From: Thermoleophilaceae bacterium | Lineage (GTDB): Bacteria; Actinomycetota; Thermoleophilia; Solirubrobacterales; Thermoleophilaceae | Direction of reading: 5' to 3' | DNA length: 14,743 bases | Assembly (NCBI GenBank): GCA_013813135.1 | Contig: JACCSF010000257.1 | Location: 1 to 14,743 of the forward strand | Shown here: piece after piece, positions 1-9,035 of the stretch | How the letters are laid out: every line of letters begins with the position of its first letter | Numbering within the stretch: position 1 is the stretch's first letter | Translations under genes and position numbers: made by a program | Notes under the pieces: model-generated | Database searches by the model: none | What the model saw: only the letters and a program-made list of their open reading frames with translations | What the model was told of the DNA's origin: nothing

Positions 1-1853
<1,853 letters not shown>

Positions 1854-1937
1854 ATCGCGCCGGCCCCGCCCGGTCTGCGCGCCGTGTGACGACGCGCATG
1901 GACACCCCGTCGGCGAAGGACGACACTGTCGGGAGCG

Positions 1938-3560
1938 ATGAGCGAGAAGCTCGCTTCCACCGAGGTCTCCTCACCACGAACGCCGGGACGCCCGTTCGTC
2001 GGGAGGGTGACGGAGCTCGAGGAGCTCCGCGCGGCGCTTGACCTGACCGCCGCGAGGCGCGGCTTCCTGTTTTTGCTGAGCGGCGAGCCGGGCATCGGCA
2101 AGACGCGCCTGATGCACGAGCTCGCCCGGGAGGCCGGTGAGCGCGGCTGGCGCGTGGCAGCCGGCCGCTGCTGGGAGGAGGGCGGCGCGCCCGCCTACTG
2201 GCCCTGGATCCAGGCGGTCCGGGCGCTCGGCGGAGACTTCGAGCGGCTCGCGGCCCGCCCGGGCGAGTCGGTCGATCCACAGACCGTCCGCTTCCGTCTG
2301 TTCAACGCGGTCGCGGAGTTCCTGGTCGACACGGCGCAGGCCAGACCGCTCGTAGTCGTCCTGGATGACCTTCACGCGGCCGACGCCGCGTCCCTCGTGA
2401 TGCTGCGGTTCGTTAGCGAGGCGGTCGCCGACGCCCCGGTCCTTGTCGTCGGCTCCTACCGCGAGCGCGAGGCCCGGCTGCACGAACGTCCGGAGTCGTT
2501 CGCCGAACTGGTCCGGGTGGCCACGCGTGTCTCGCTCCAGGGGTTGAGCGTGGACGAGGTCGAGGCGTATTTCGCGGGGGTCACGGGCGGGGACGCTCCG
2601 CGTTCCCCGGCCGCCCGCCTCCACGTGCTCACCGGGGGGAATCCGTTCTTCCTCGGCGAGGTGGTACGCCTGGTGGCGCACGATACCCTGCTCGACGGGG
2701 GCGCCGCCCTCGATCCGATGGGTCGCGTTCCGGAGGAGGTCCGCACGCTCCTGCGGCGTCGCATCGCCGACCTGCCCCAGGACGCGGTCGAGGCCCTGCG
2801 GGTTGCCGCCGTCGTCGGTCGCGAGTTCAACTTTCGCGTGCTCGAGCGAACCTGCCGGGTGAGCGTCGCGCGCCTTCTGGACGTGCTGGCCGAGGCGTGC
2901 GACGCCGGCGTGATCACGGAGGATCCGGCGTTCCCGCGGCGATACGCATTCGTCCACGAGCTCGTCCGCGAAACGCTCTATGACGACCTTGCCGCCGCGC
3001 AGCGCCTCGAGCTGCACCGCATGATCGGAGCGGTGCTGGAGGAGCTCTATCGGAACGACCTCGATCCCCACCTCTCGGAGATCGCTCATCACCTCGCCCT
3101 GGCGGCGCCCGTTGGCGATGTCTCGGCGGCGGTCGGCTACCTCGTCCGGGCCGGGGACCGAGCCGCGAGCCTGCTCGCATACGAGGAGGCGGGCGTGCAC
3201 TACGAGCGGGCGCTCGGCCTGCTCGGCCGCCGCCGAGGCGGCTTCCATGGAACTCCGTTGCGAGCTTCTCCTGCGCCTAGGCGATGCCCACTGGCGGGCC
3301 GGCGACACGCGCGCCGCGCGGGCCGGCTTCGAGGAGGCCACCGAGCTCGCTCGCCGCCTGGGCGACGGCGAGATGCTCGCGCGTGCAGCCCTCGGCTACG
3401 TGATCGGGCTCGGCGGCTTCCTGCTGTTCGCCCGCTTCGAGGCGGGCGCGACGGGGATCGGGCTGCTCGAGGAGGCGCTCGCCGCGCTTCCCGGGCACGA
3501 CAGCCCGCTCCGGGCGCGGGTGCTCGCACGCCTGGCCGTGGAGATGTACTCCTCCAATGA
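1938..3560 (+). CDS. N-terminal fragment of the broken regulator: AAA_16 ATPase domain
   Basis: This is the open frame from the first ATG to the stop created by the first frameshift (540 codons). About the first 432 residues are authentic; the rest is out-of-frame arginine- and proline-rich sequence. Visible motifs: a typical AAA_16 entry (FVGRVTELEEL, 20-30), Walker A GEPGIGKT (49-56), and Walker B LVVVLDD (138-144) followed by LHAAD. Further on are the GNPFFLGEVV motif typical of STAND/AAA_16 ATPases and a winged-helix-like FVHELVRETLYDDL stretch. The start has only a weak purine run (GGGAG) two bases upstream, too close for a standard ribosome site. If the frameshift is real, the product would be an ATPase domain without its sensor half. 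Confidence 0.7.
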   Translation: MSEKLASTEVSSPRTPGRPFVGRVTELEELRAALDLTAARRGFLFLLSGEPGIGKTRLMHELAREAGERGWRVAAGRCWEEGGAPAYWPWIQAVRALGGDFERLAARPGESVDPQTVRFRLFNAVAEFLVDTAQARPLVVVLDDLHAADAASLVMLRFVSEAVADAPVLVVGSYREREARLHERPESFAELVRVATRVSLQGLSVDEVEAYFAGVTGGDAPRSPAARLHVLTGGNPFFLGEVVRLVAHDTLLDGGAALDPMGRVPEEVRTLLRRRIADLPQDAVEALRVAAVVGREFNFRVLERTCRVSVARLLDVLAEACDAGVITEDPAFPRRYAFVHELVRETLYDDLAAAQRLELHRMIGAVLEELYRNDLDPHLSEIAHHLALAAPVGDVSAAVGYLVRAGDRAASLLAYEEAGVHYERALGLLGRRRGGFHGTPLRASPAPRRCPLAGRRHARRAGRLRGGHRARSPPGRRRDARACSPRLRDRARRLPAVRPLRGGRDGDRAARGGARRASRARQPAPGAGARTPGRGDVLLQ

Positions 3561-4515
3561 GGTCGAGCGGCGCCTGGAGGTGAGCACCGAGGCCATCGCG
3601 ATGTCGCGTCGACTCGAGGACTCCGAGGCGCTTGTGACGGCCTTGCACGCTCGCCACTGGGCGCTCGGCGCGCCCGAGATGGTCTACGAGCGGTTGGAGA
3701 ACACGGAGGAGATGCTCACGGTGGCCGCGCGGCTCGGCAACCAGGAGCTCGCCTTCCTCGCCCACAACTCCCGGCTGCACTGCTTCCTCGAGCTGTGCGA
3801 CGGGCCCGGGCTCGACGCCGAGATCGCGGCCATGACGGACCTGGCCGAGCGAATTCACCAGCCGTTCTACCGCTGGCACGGGGTCTGCCTGCAGGTCATT
3901 CGAGCAGCGCTCGACGGGCGCTTCGACGACGCCGAGCGGTGGGCGAGCGAGGCGCTGCGGATAGCCCGCCTCCGCCACAGCGAGTACACCGCGTATGTCT
4001 ACGAATACGCGCAGCTGGTCGCGATTCGCTGGTCACAGGGCCGCCTCGACGAGTACTGGCCGGAGATCGCCGACCACGGTGAGCGCTTCCTCTGGATCCC
4101 GCGCTGGCGCGACGCCCTGGCGGCGGCCGAGCGCGGCGATCGTAGTACCGCCGCGCTGGAGATCGCGCGTCACGCCGGCCATGGCTTCGCCGACATTCCG
4201 AAGGACGGGTTCTGGCTCCTGCGGCTCTGCTCGCTCGCTGATGCCTGCGTGATCGTTGGTGACGGGCGATCCGCCCGCGGCCTCTACGAGCTCCTGCTGC
4301 CGTTCGCGGACCGGAACGCCGTTTCCCTGACCCAGCAACCCTTCGGGCCGGTCGCTCTTCGGCTGGCGATGCTCGCGACGATGCTCGAGCGCTGGGACGA
4401 CGCCGAGGGGCACTTCGAGGTCGCTGGCCCGCTGCGAGCTGCTCGGAGCCAGTGCTGTTCGCGCGCGCGTCCTGCTGGAGTACGCCCGCGCTCTCCTGGC
4501 CCGCTCGGGCCATGA
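3247..4515 (+). CDS. Middle fragment of the broken regulator: TPR-like helical sensor region
   Basis: The authentic frame resumes at about 3232-3247 and continues until the second frameshift near 4420; the final 30 or so codons before the stop at 4513 are out of frame. The ATG at 3247 is the natural restart, with GAGG 8 bases upstream, but it lies inside the ancestral gene. The sequence is alpha-helical, with repeated pairs of amphipathic helices (for example LGDAHWRAGDTRAARAGFEE, then later DDAERWASEALRIARL and ALLERWDDAEGHFE-like pairs), as in TPR-type ligand- or partner-binding regions of MalT-like ATPases. No catalytic motif is visible. It is unlikely to be an independent gene. Confidence 0.6.
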   Translation: MELRCELLLRLGDAHWRAGDTRAARAGFEEATELARRLGDGEMLARAALGYVIGLGGFLLFARFEAGATGIGLLEEALAALPGHDSPLRARVLARLAVEMYSSNEVERRLEVSTEAIAMSRRLEDSEALVTALHARHWALGAPEMVYERLENTEEMLTVAARLGNQELAFLAHNSRLHCFLELCDGPGLDAEIAAMTDLAERIHQPFYRWHGVCLQVIRAALDGRFDDAERWASEALRIARLRHSEYTAYVYEYAQLVAIRWSQGRLDEYWPEIADHGERFLWIPRWRDALAAAERGDRSTAALEIARHAGHGFADIPKDGFWLLRLCSLADACVIVGDGRSARGLYELLLPFADRNAVSLTQQPFGPVALRLAMLATMLERWDDAEGHFEVAGPLRAARSQCCSRARPAGVRPRSPGPLGP

Positions 4516-4705
4516 CGACCCCGAGCGCGCCGTCGCTCTGCTCGAGGACGCACGGCGCCTGAGCGAGGATCTCGACCTCCCGGGAATCCTGGACCGGACG
4601 TCCGCGCTCGCCCCGAGCTGCGCTCCCGAGTCCGAGCGCACGGAGCACGACGCGCGCTTCGTTCGCGAGGGCGAGTTCTGGACGATCGCCTACGACGGAA
4701 CGACG

Positions 4706-5236
4706 ATGCGGCTGCGCGACGTAAAGGGGCTCCGGCACATCGCCTTCCTGGTCGCCGCGCCCGGGGTTGACCTTCACGTGCTCGAGCTCGCCGCCGCGAC
4801 GGAGGGTACGGCGGGCGGCGTCTCACCGGCCGCTCACGCCGACGACGACCTGCGTTCGTCGCGACCGGCGGACCTCGATCCACTGCTCGACCCTCAGGCC
4901 AAGGAGGAGTACCGGGGCCGGCTCGAGGACCTGCGCGCCGAGCTCGACGAGGCGCGCAGCTTCGCCGACTACGAGCGAGCCGCCCGGCTCGAGGAGGAGA
5001 TCGACGCTCTGGTCGGCGAACTCGCCCGAGCGGCAGGGCTCGGAGGCCGGGACCGGCCGGTCTCGTCGCCCGCCGAGCGAGCCCGGGTGAACGTGACGAA
5101 GGCGATCAGGACGGCAATCAAGCTGATCGAGCCGCAGTCACCCGCGCTCGCCGAGCACCTCACGGCCTCGATCCGCACCGGCCGCTTCTGTTCCTACGCG
5201 CCTCCCGGCGAGGCGCCACCCCGCTGGGCGACCTGA
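4706..5236 (+). CDS. C-terminal fragment of the broken regulator: conserved winged-helix-like plus coiled-coil module
   Basis: The coding frame really begins at about 4421, directly after the second frameshift (SLARCELLGASAVRARVLLE), but the first ATG is at 4706, within the ancestral protein. The module contains a region with the pattern VREGEFWTIAYDG, MRLRDVKGLRHIAFLV and DLHVLEL, which resembles a small winged helix in its alternation of strands and helices (my inference). A charged coiled coil (about 4880-5030) with a UVR-like FADYERAARLEEEIDAL follows. It ends in GLGGRDR, ERARVNVTKAIR and IRTGRFCSYAP. I recognise this C-terminal block from many large actinobacterial ATPase regulators; its function is unknown to me. 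No ribosome site is seen at 4706. Confidence 0.6.
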   Translation: MRLRDVKGLRHIAFLVAAPGVDLHVLELAAATEGTAGGVSPAAHADDDLRSSRPADLDPLLDPQAKEEYRGRLEDLRAELDEARSFADYERAARLEEEIDALVGELARAAGLGGRDRPVSSPAERARVNVTKAIRTAIKLIEPQSPALAEHLTASIRTGRFCSYAPPGEAPPRWAT

Positions 5237-5310
5237 CGCACCGCCACACGCACCCCACAACTGTTCCGCCTGGATTCACGCCTAAGAGGCAGAGGTTGTG
5301 CGATCGATGA

Positions 5311-5318
5311 AGGAGAGG
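5311..5318 (+). promoter_or_regulatory. Ribosome binding site of the FAD oxidase gene
   Basis: AGGAGAGG lies 5 bases before the ATG at 5324 and fixes that start. Confidence 0.75.
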
Positions 5319-5323
5319 ACGGT

Positions 5324-6721
5324 ATGAGCATTTCGACCACGGCAGCAGAGGCCGCACGCCGGGAGCTTGGGAGCGCGTTCGCGGGAGAGCTGATCGCCCC
5401 GGACGATGCCGGATACGAGGAGGCACGCAAGGTCTACAACGCCATGATCGACAGACGGCCTGCGCTCATCGCGCGCTGCGCCGGCCCTGACGACGTCGCG
5501 AAGGTCGTGTCCTTTGCCCGCGACCACGACATCCTCCTGGCCGTTCGAGGGGGAGGTCACAACGGCGGCGGGCTCGGAACGTGTGACGACGGCATCGTGA
5601 TCGACCTCTCGCCGCTCAAGGACGTCGAGGTCGATCCCGAGGCGCGCACGGTTCGGGTCGGTGGCGGATGCACCTGGGGTGAGGTCGACAGCGCCACGAA
5701 CGAGCACGGCCTCGCTACGCCGAGCGGGATCATCTCGACGACCGGCGTGGGTGGTCTGACCCTCGGCGGCGGCCTCGGGCACCTGACGCGCAAGTGCGGC
5801 CTGACGATCGACAATCTGCTCGAGGCCGAGCTGATTCTCGCGAGCGGCGAGCGCGTGCGGGCAAGCGCCGACGACCACCCGGACCTCTACTGGGCGATTC
5901 GCGGGGGCGGCGGCAACTTCGGTGTCGTCACCTCGTTCCTGTTCCGGCTGCACGAGGTGGGCACCGTTATCGGCGGTCCGACGTTCTGGCCGGTCGAGCT
6001 GGGCGCCGAGGTCCTGTCGGCCTATCGCGAGTTCCTGCCAAACGCCCCGCGTGAGCTGAACGGCTTCTTCGCCTTCGCCACGGTGCCGCCGGCAGCGCCC
6101 TTCCCTGAGGAGATCCACCTGCGCAAGGTCTGCGGTGTGGTCTGGTGCTACGTCGGCGCCGAGGAGGACGCGGCGAACGCGATGGCCCCGCTGCTGGAGG
6201 CCCTTCCCGCGCCGCTCATGCACGGGGTGGCGCCGATGCCGCACTCCGCGCTGCAAGGCGCCTTCGACGGGGTCTACCCGCCGGGAGACCAGTGGTACTG
6301 GCGCGCCGACTTCGTCAGGGAGATCCCTGACGAGGCCGTCGAGATCCACGCTCGCTTCGGCGCCGCGATGCCGACCATGCAGTCGACGATGCACCTGTAC
6401 CCGATCGATGGCGCCGCGCACGACCTGGCCGCGTCCGACACGGCCTGGAGCTACCGCGACGCGCGCTGGGGCTCCGTCTTCGCGGGCGTCGATTCCGGCC
6501 CGGCCAACGTCGAGGCCATCCGCAAGTGGACCATCGACTACTTCGAGGCGCTCCACCCGCACTCGGCCGGCGGCGCGTACGTGAACATGATGATGGACGA
6601 GGGGCAGGAGCGGGTGCGCGCGAGCTACCGCGACAACTACGACCGGCTGTCGCGCATCAAGGCGACCTACGACCCGGAGAACCTGTTCCGGGTGAACCAG
6701 AACATCGAGCCGCGAGCCTAG
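5324..6721 (+). CDS. FAD-binding oxidoreductase, berberine-bridge (BBE-like) family
   Basis: A flavin oxidase or dehydrogenase of the PCMH/BBE family; the substrate cannot be read from sequence (family members oxidise sugars, alkaloids or polyketides). The 465 residues match the family's usual length. The FAD domain has the RGGGHN motif (75-80), whose His79 is the expected covalent 8-alpha-histidyl FAD attachment. It also has GGGCTWGEV (113-121), GVGGLTLGGGLG (141-152) and RGGGGNFGVVTSF. The C-terminal BBE signature YDPENLFRVNQNI is at about 449-461. In the bicovalent members a second FAD-linking cysteine precedes the GVGG motif; here that place reads GIISTTGVGG, so the flavin is probably attached only through His79. 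No convincing signal peptide is seen at the N-terminus. The gene stands alone: it follows the broken regulator after 87 bases and faces a minus-strand gene 30 bases downstream. Confidence 0.93.
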   Translation: MSISTTAAEAARRELGSAFAGELIAPDDAGYEEARKVYNAMIDRRPALIARCAGPDDVAKVVSFARDHDILLAVRGGGHNGGGLGTCDDGIVIDLSPLKDVEVDPEARTVRVGGGCTWGEVDSATNEHGLATPSGIISTTGVGGLTLGGGLGHLTRKCGLTIDNLLEAELILASGERVRASADDHPDLYWAIRGGGGNFGVVTSFLFRLHEVGTVIGGPTFWPVELGAEVLSAYREFLPNAPRELNGFFAFATVPPAAPFPEEIHLRKVCGVVWCYVGAEEDAANAMAPLLEALPAPLMHGVAPMPHSALQGAFDGVYPPGDQWYWRADFVREIPDEAVEIHARFGAAMPTMQSTMHLYPIDGAAHDLAASDTAWSYRDARWGSVFAGVDSGPANVEAIRKWTIDYFEALHPHSAGGAYVNMMMDEGQERVRASYRDNYDRLSRIKATYDPENLFRVNQNIEPRA

Positions 6722-6751
6722 GTTCGAGACTGAGGCGGCGCGGGCGCTACG

Positions 6752-7072
6752 TCAGCGCGACAGGCAGGTAGTAGCGACGTAGCGCCCCGGCGCGCCGCCG
6801 CGCTCAAGCGGGAACGCCAGGTCGCGGTTGACCGCCCACAGCTCGGTGTAGCGGTCGTTGACCGCCCACGCCGGCGGCCAGCGCGTCACGTGGGCCTCCT
6901 CGAGTACGTCGATCAGCGCGTCGGCCACCGCCTCGATGCCGCGCTCGCGCACCGGGCGGCGCTGCCGGAAGCGCACGACGCAGTGATGCGACGGCACGAC
7001 CTCGCGCACCTCGGGGTGATCGAGCCGGGCTACGCGGTGCATCTCCGGGAACAATGACGGCCTAACAGACAT
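6752..7072 (-). CDS. Small conserved protein of unknown function (106 aa)
   Basis: I cannot name this gene. It is supported as coding by a protein-like composition unlike the arginine-rich shadows around it, and by resemblance to small actinobacterial proteins I recall with an HH-x4-RFR core. Here the core is SHHCVVRFRQR, followed by an amphipathic helix (GIEAVADALIDVLEEAHV), PPAWAV, a LWAV-x4-LAFPL strand pair, and a terminal VATTCLSR. There is no signal peptide, membrane segment or known catalytic motif. Two starts are possible: ATG at 7072 (used here), with no ribosome site, or ATG at 7042, directly preceded by GGAG with no spacer. The start at 7072 lies 9 bases from the divergent CDGSH start, so each gene's 5' leader overlaps the other gene. 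The 3' end faces the oxidase gene. Confidence 0.65.
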   Translation of the reverse strand: MSVRPSLFPEMHRVARLDHPEVREVVPSHHCVVRFRQRRPVRERGIEAVADALIDVLEEAHVTRWPPAWAVNDRYTELWAVNRDLAFPLERGGAPGRYVATTCLSR

Positions 7073-7077
7073 GGAGG
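7073..7077 (+). promoter_or_regulatory. Ribosome binding site of the CDGSH gene
   Basis: GGAGG lies 4 bases before the ATG at 7082 and supports that start over the in-frame GTG at 7094. It sits in the 9-base gap between the two divergent start codons. Confidence 0.7.
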
Positions 7078-7081
7078 CCTG

Positions 7082-7312
7082 ATGGAGAGAGTCGTGATCA
7101 AGGTCCGCCACAACGGGCCCTACAAGGTGACCGGGTCGATCACGCTGATCGACGCGGACGACAACGAGTACGACCTGGGGGACCGCGGCGAGACGATCGT
7201 GCTGTGCCGCTGCGGCGGCTCGACCACGAAGCCCTTCTGCGACGGGACCCACTCGCAGATCGGCTTCGAGGCGGCCGAACGCGCCGTCAGGGAGTCGGGC
7301 GAGCCGGCCTAG
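7082..7312 (+). CDS. CDGSH-type iron-sulfur domain protein
   Basis: A 76-residue protein carrying one CDGSH motif: Cys42, Cys44, Cys53 and His57 in CRCGGSTTKPFCDGTH, the three-Cys one-His ligand set of a 2Fe-2S cluster (mitoNEET family). Upstream are the short strands usual for bacterial single-domain members (NGPYKVTG, ITLIDADDNEYDL). There is no membrane anchor or targeting sequence, so it should be a soluble electron-transfer, redox-sensing or cluster-carrier protein; the exact role of bacterial members is not settled. It is divergent from the small unknown gene, and its TAG stop overlaps the stop of the convergent nuclease gene by two bases within a shared CTAG. The family assignment is firm; the cellular role is not. 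Confidence 0.93.
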   Translation: MERVVIKVRHNGPYKVTGSITLIDADDNEYDLGDRGETIVLCRCGGSTTKPFCDGTHSQIGFEAAERAVRESGEPA

Positions 7313-9009
7313 GCCGCCGCTGAGGCCGCCGTCGCGGCGAAGCGCATCAGCGCCGGCGCGCTGGGCGGCGGGTCGAGCGGAAGCTCCGGCGGTTCGTTGT
7401 CGGCCACCCAGCCGGCCACGATCCTAACCTCGTCCACCTCGTCCACGGGTACGACGGTCCGGCCCGCGGGCCGGACCAGCGCCGCCTCGGTCCGCTCGAC
7501 CAGCTCGGAGTGGCCCGGCAGCGGCCCCCAGTCGACGAGGCGGCCGCGCACGAGCCAGAGCACGTCGAAGCGCTCCTTGACCGGGTGCTTGGCCAGCACG
7601 ACCCGCGGCGCGGCGTGCGTGGCCCGCAGGACGCCTTCAAGGCGCTCCAGCACCCAGGCCAGCCGCTCGCGGCGCCGCAGCAGCGCGGCGGCCCGCTCGT
7701 AGCGACGCTCGACCGCCGCTTCGCGCATGCGGGAATCGATCTCGTCCAGCAGGGCCTCGCCCGCGCCGGGGCGCTCGAAGTGCGCCAGGGCGAGGTCGAG
7801 CTGGCGGCGGTAGGCGTTCGGGTCGAGGTCGCCCAGGCACGGGGACACGCAGCGCCCCATCTGACCGTAGACGGACGGGTTCTCGCGCGTCTTCAGCGTG
7901 CGGCCGCAGTGGCGCAGGCGGTAGAGGGAGGTGAGCTGGTCGGCGAGCTCGGTGGCCAGCGAGCGCGAGCCGAGCGGGCCGACGTTGACGGCGTGCCCCG
8001 GCGCGGGCTCCGAGGCCACCTCCAGCACCGGGTAGGGGATGTCGAGCCGGCAGCGCAGGTAGCAGTAGCGGTCGGTGCGCTTCAGCTTCACGTTCCCCGC
8101 CGGCTTCCACTGCTTGATCAGCCGGTTCTCCAGGACGAGCGCGCCCAGCTCCGAGTTGGTGGGCCGGTAGTCCACGATCGCGGCCCGCTCCGTCCAGCCC
8201 GCCGGCGCGCAGAAGTGGGCTCGCGCGCGCGAGCGCAGCGACACCGACTTGCCCACGTACAGCGGCCGCCCGCGCTCGTCGCGGAAGATGTACACGCCCG
8301 GGTCGTCCGGCAGCGTGGACAGGTCGGGGCGCTCGGAGGGCGGGATGCGCTCGGCGGGCTCCGTCTTGCGGGCGCGGCGCCGGCTCCGAACGAGGTCGAG
8401 CGCGTCGGCGACGCTCACGGCGTTGGCGCACACGCGCGGGAAGAGGGCGCAGAACACGCGTGCGCACGTGAGGGCGTCGGGTAGGGCGCGATGCACCTCG
8501 GTCACCTCGATGCCGAGCGAGTCGGCCAGCGGCGCCAGCGCCCGCTTGCGCGCGAGCGGCGCGAAGCGGCGCGCGAGTTGCACTGTGCAGAGCACCGGCG
8601 GCTTTGGCCAATCGAGGCCGCAGCGTTCGAAGGCCTGGCGCAGCACGCGCGTGTCGAAGCGAGCGGAGTGGGCGATCAGCACGCGCCCCGCGAGCAGCTC
8701 GTGAAGCTCCTCGAGCACCTCCCGCGGGGGCGGAGCGGCGTCGACCATGGCCTGCGTGATCCCGGTGAAGCGCTGGATGCCGCGCGAGAGCGGCCGTTCC
8801 GTCCGCACCACCGAGTCGAATGTCTCGTGCAGCTCGCCTCCACCGACCAGCACGGCCCCCACCTCGGTGAGCTCGCAGAGGTCGCCGGCCAGCCCATTCG
8901 TCTCGGTGTCGACGGCTAGAAACTCGGCTTCGGCCACTGGCTGGTCGCGCAAACCCACGAACGACCGATGCAACCGCGCGGGCCGGACGGATTGCAGGGG
9001 CGAAGTCAT
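7309..9009 (-). CDS. DEDDh 3'-5' exonuclease fused to UvrC-like GIY-YIG endonuclease
   Basis: A two-nuclease fusion of 566 residues, of the type annotated in actinobacteria as a DEDD exonuclease domain protein (mycobacterial Rv2191 is a homologue in my recollection). DnaQ-like exonuclease: ExoI DTE (Asp34, Glu36), ExoII Asp119 (HSARFD), ExoIII His173 and Asp178 (HRALPD). GIY-YIG domain: GVYIF (238-242), YVGKS (251-255), Arg259, and the catalytic-type Glu294 in VLENRLIKQ. This is followed by the UvrC-type cysteine region (Cys368, Cys387, Cys391) and a UVR-like helical pair (about 421-450). The UvrC C-terminal RNase H-like half and HhH are absent, as in Cho. The likely role is processing of damaged DNA. 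The start at 9009 has GGAG 3 bases upstream. It is divergent from radA with 26 bases between the starts, which suggests a joint repair neighbourhood. Confidence 0.92.
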   Translation of the reverse strand: MTSPLQSVRPARLHRSFVGLRDQPVAEAEFLAVDTETNGLAGDLCELTEVGAVLVGGGELHETFDSVVRTERPLSRGIQRFTGITQAMVDAAPPPREVLEELHELLAGRVLIAHSARFDTRVLRQAFERCGLDWPKPPVLCTVQLARRFAPLARKRALAPLADSLGIEVTEVHRALPDALTCARVFCALFPRVCANAVSVADALDLVRSRRRARKTEPAERIPPSERPDLSTLPDDPGVYIFRDERGRPLYVGKSVSLRSRARAHFCAPAGWTERAAIVDYRPTNSELGALVLENRLIKQWKPAGNVKLKRTDRYCYLRCRLDIPYPVLEVASEPAPGHAVNVGPLGSRSLATELADQLTSLYRLRHCGRTLKTRENPSVYGQMGRCVSPCLGDLDPNAYRRQLDLALAHFERPGAGEALLDEIDSRMREAAVERRYERAAALLRRRERLAWVLERLEGVLRATHAAPRVVLAKHPVKERFDVLWLVRGRLVDWGPLPGHSELVERTEAALVRPAGRTVVPVDEVDEVRIVAGWVADNEPPELPLDPPPSAPALMRFAATAASAAA

Positions 9010-9022
9010 CCGCTCCGCTGCT

Positions 9023-9028
9023 TAGCCT
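9023..9028 (+). promoter_or_regulatory. Probable -10 element of a leaderless radA promoter
   Basis: TAGCCT matches the actinobacterial TANNNT pattern and ends exactly 7 bases before the ATG at 9036. No Shine-Dalgarno sequence is present, so transcription would begin at or next to the start codon. This favours 9036 over the adjacent ATG at 9033. No clear -35 box was found. Confidence 0.45.
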
Positions 9029-9035
9029 CGACATG

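Larger units (their letters stand above)
1938..5236 (+). pseudogene. Large AAA_16/STAND-type signalling ATPase, broken by two frameshifts
   Basis: Three consecutive open frames on the plus strand join into one protein of about 1098 residues if one extra base is removed near 3229-3237 and another near 4417-4425. Order: P-loop ATPase domain, long helical (TPR-like) region, conserved C-terminal module. This architecture is familiar from large actinobacterial and Chloroflexota regulators of the LuxR/MalT-like or cyclase-associated ATPase group, but I see no LuxR helix-turn-helix. Junction one sits in a GGCCGCCGCCGAGG repeat, where slippage is easy; junction two is at GAGGTCGCTGG. Protein-like sequence is well kept on both sides of each junction, with no stop inside the matching frames. 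The damage is therefore recent, or is a sequencing or assembly error. The ATG at 1938 is the first start after an in-frame stop at 1887. What signal it senses is unknown. Confidence 0.8.

Noticed and set aside
3225..3245. Programmed ribosomal frameshifting at the first junction of the regulator.
   Set aside because: No slippery heptamer, stalling hairpin or upstream stop-codon arrangement is visible, and a second independent shift would also be required; mutation or sequence error is simpler.
1971..3341. A 456-codon minus-strand open frame opposite the ATPase domain, which might have explained the frameshifted plus-strand gene.
   Set aside because: It has no recognisable motif, while the plus strand has clear Walker A, Walker B and GNPFFL motifs.
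5282..6562. A 426-codon minus-strand open frame opposite the FAD oxidase.
   Set aside because: Composition is that of an antisense shadow, and the plus strand carries the full BBE-family protein.
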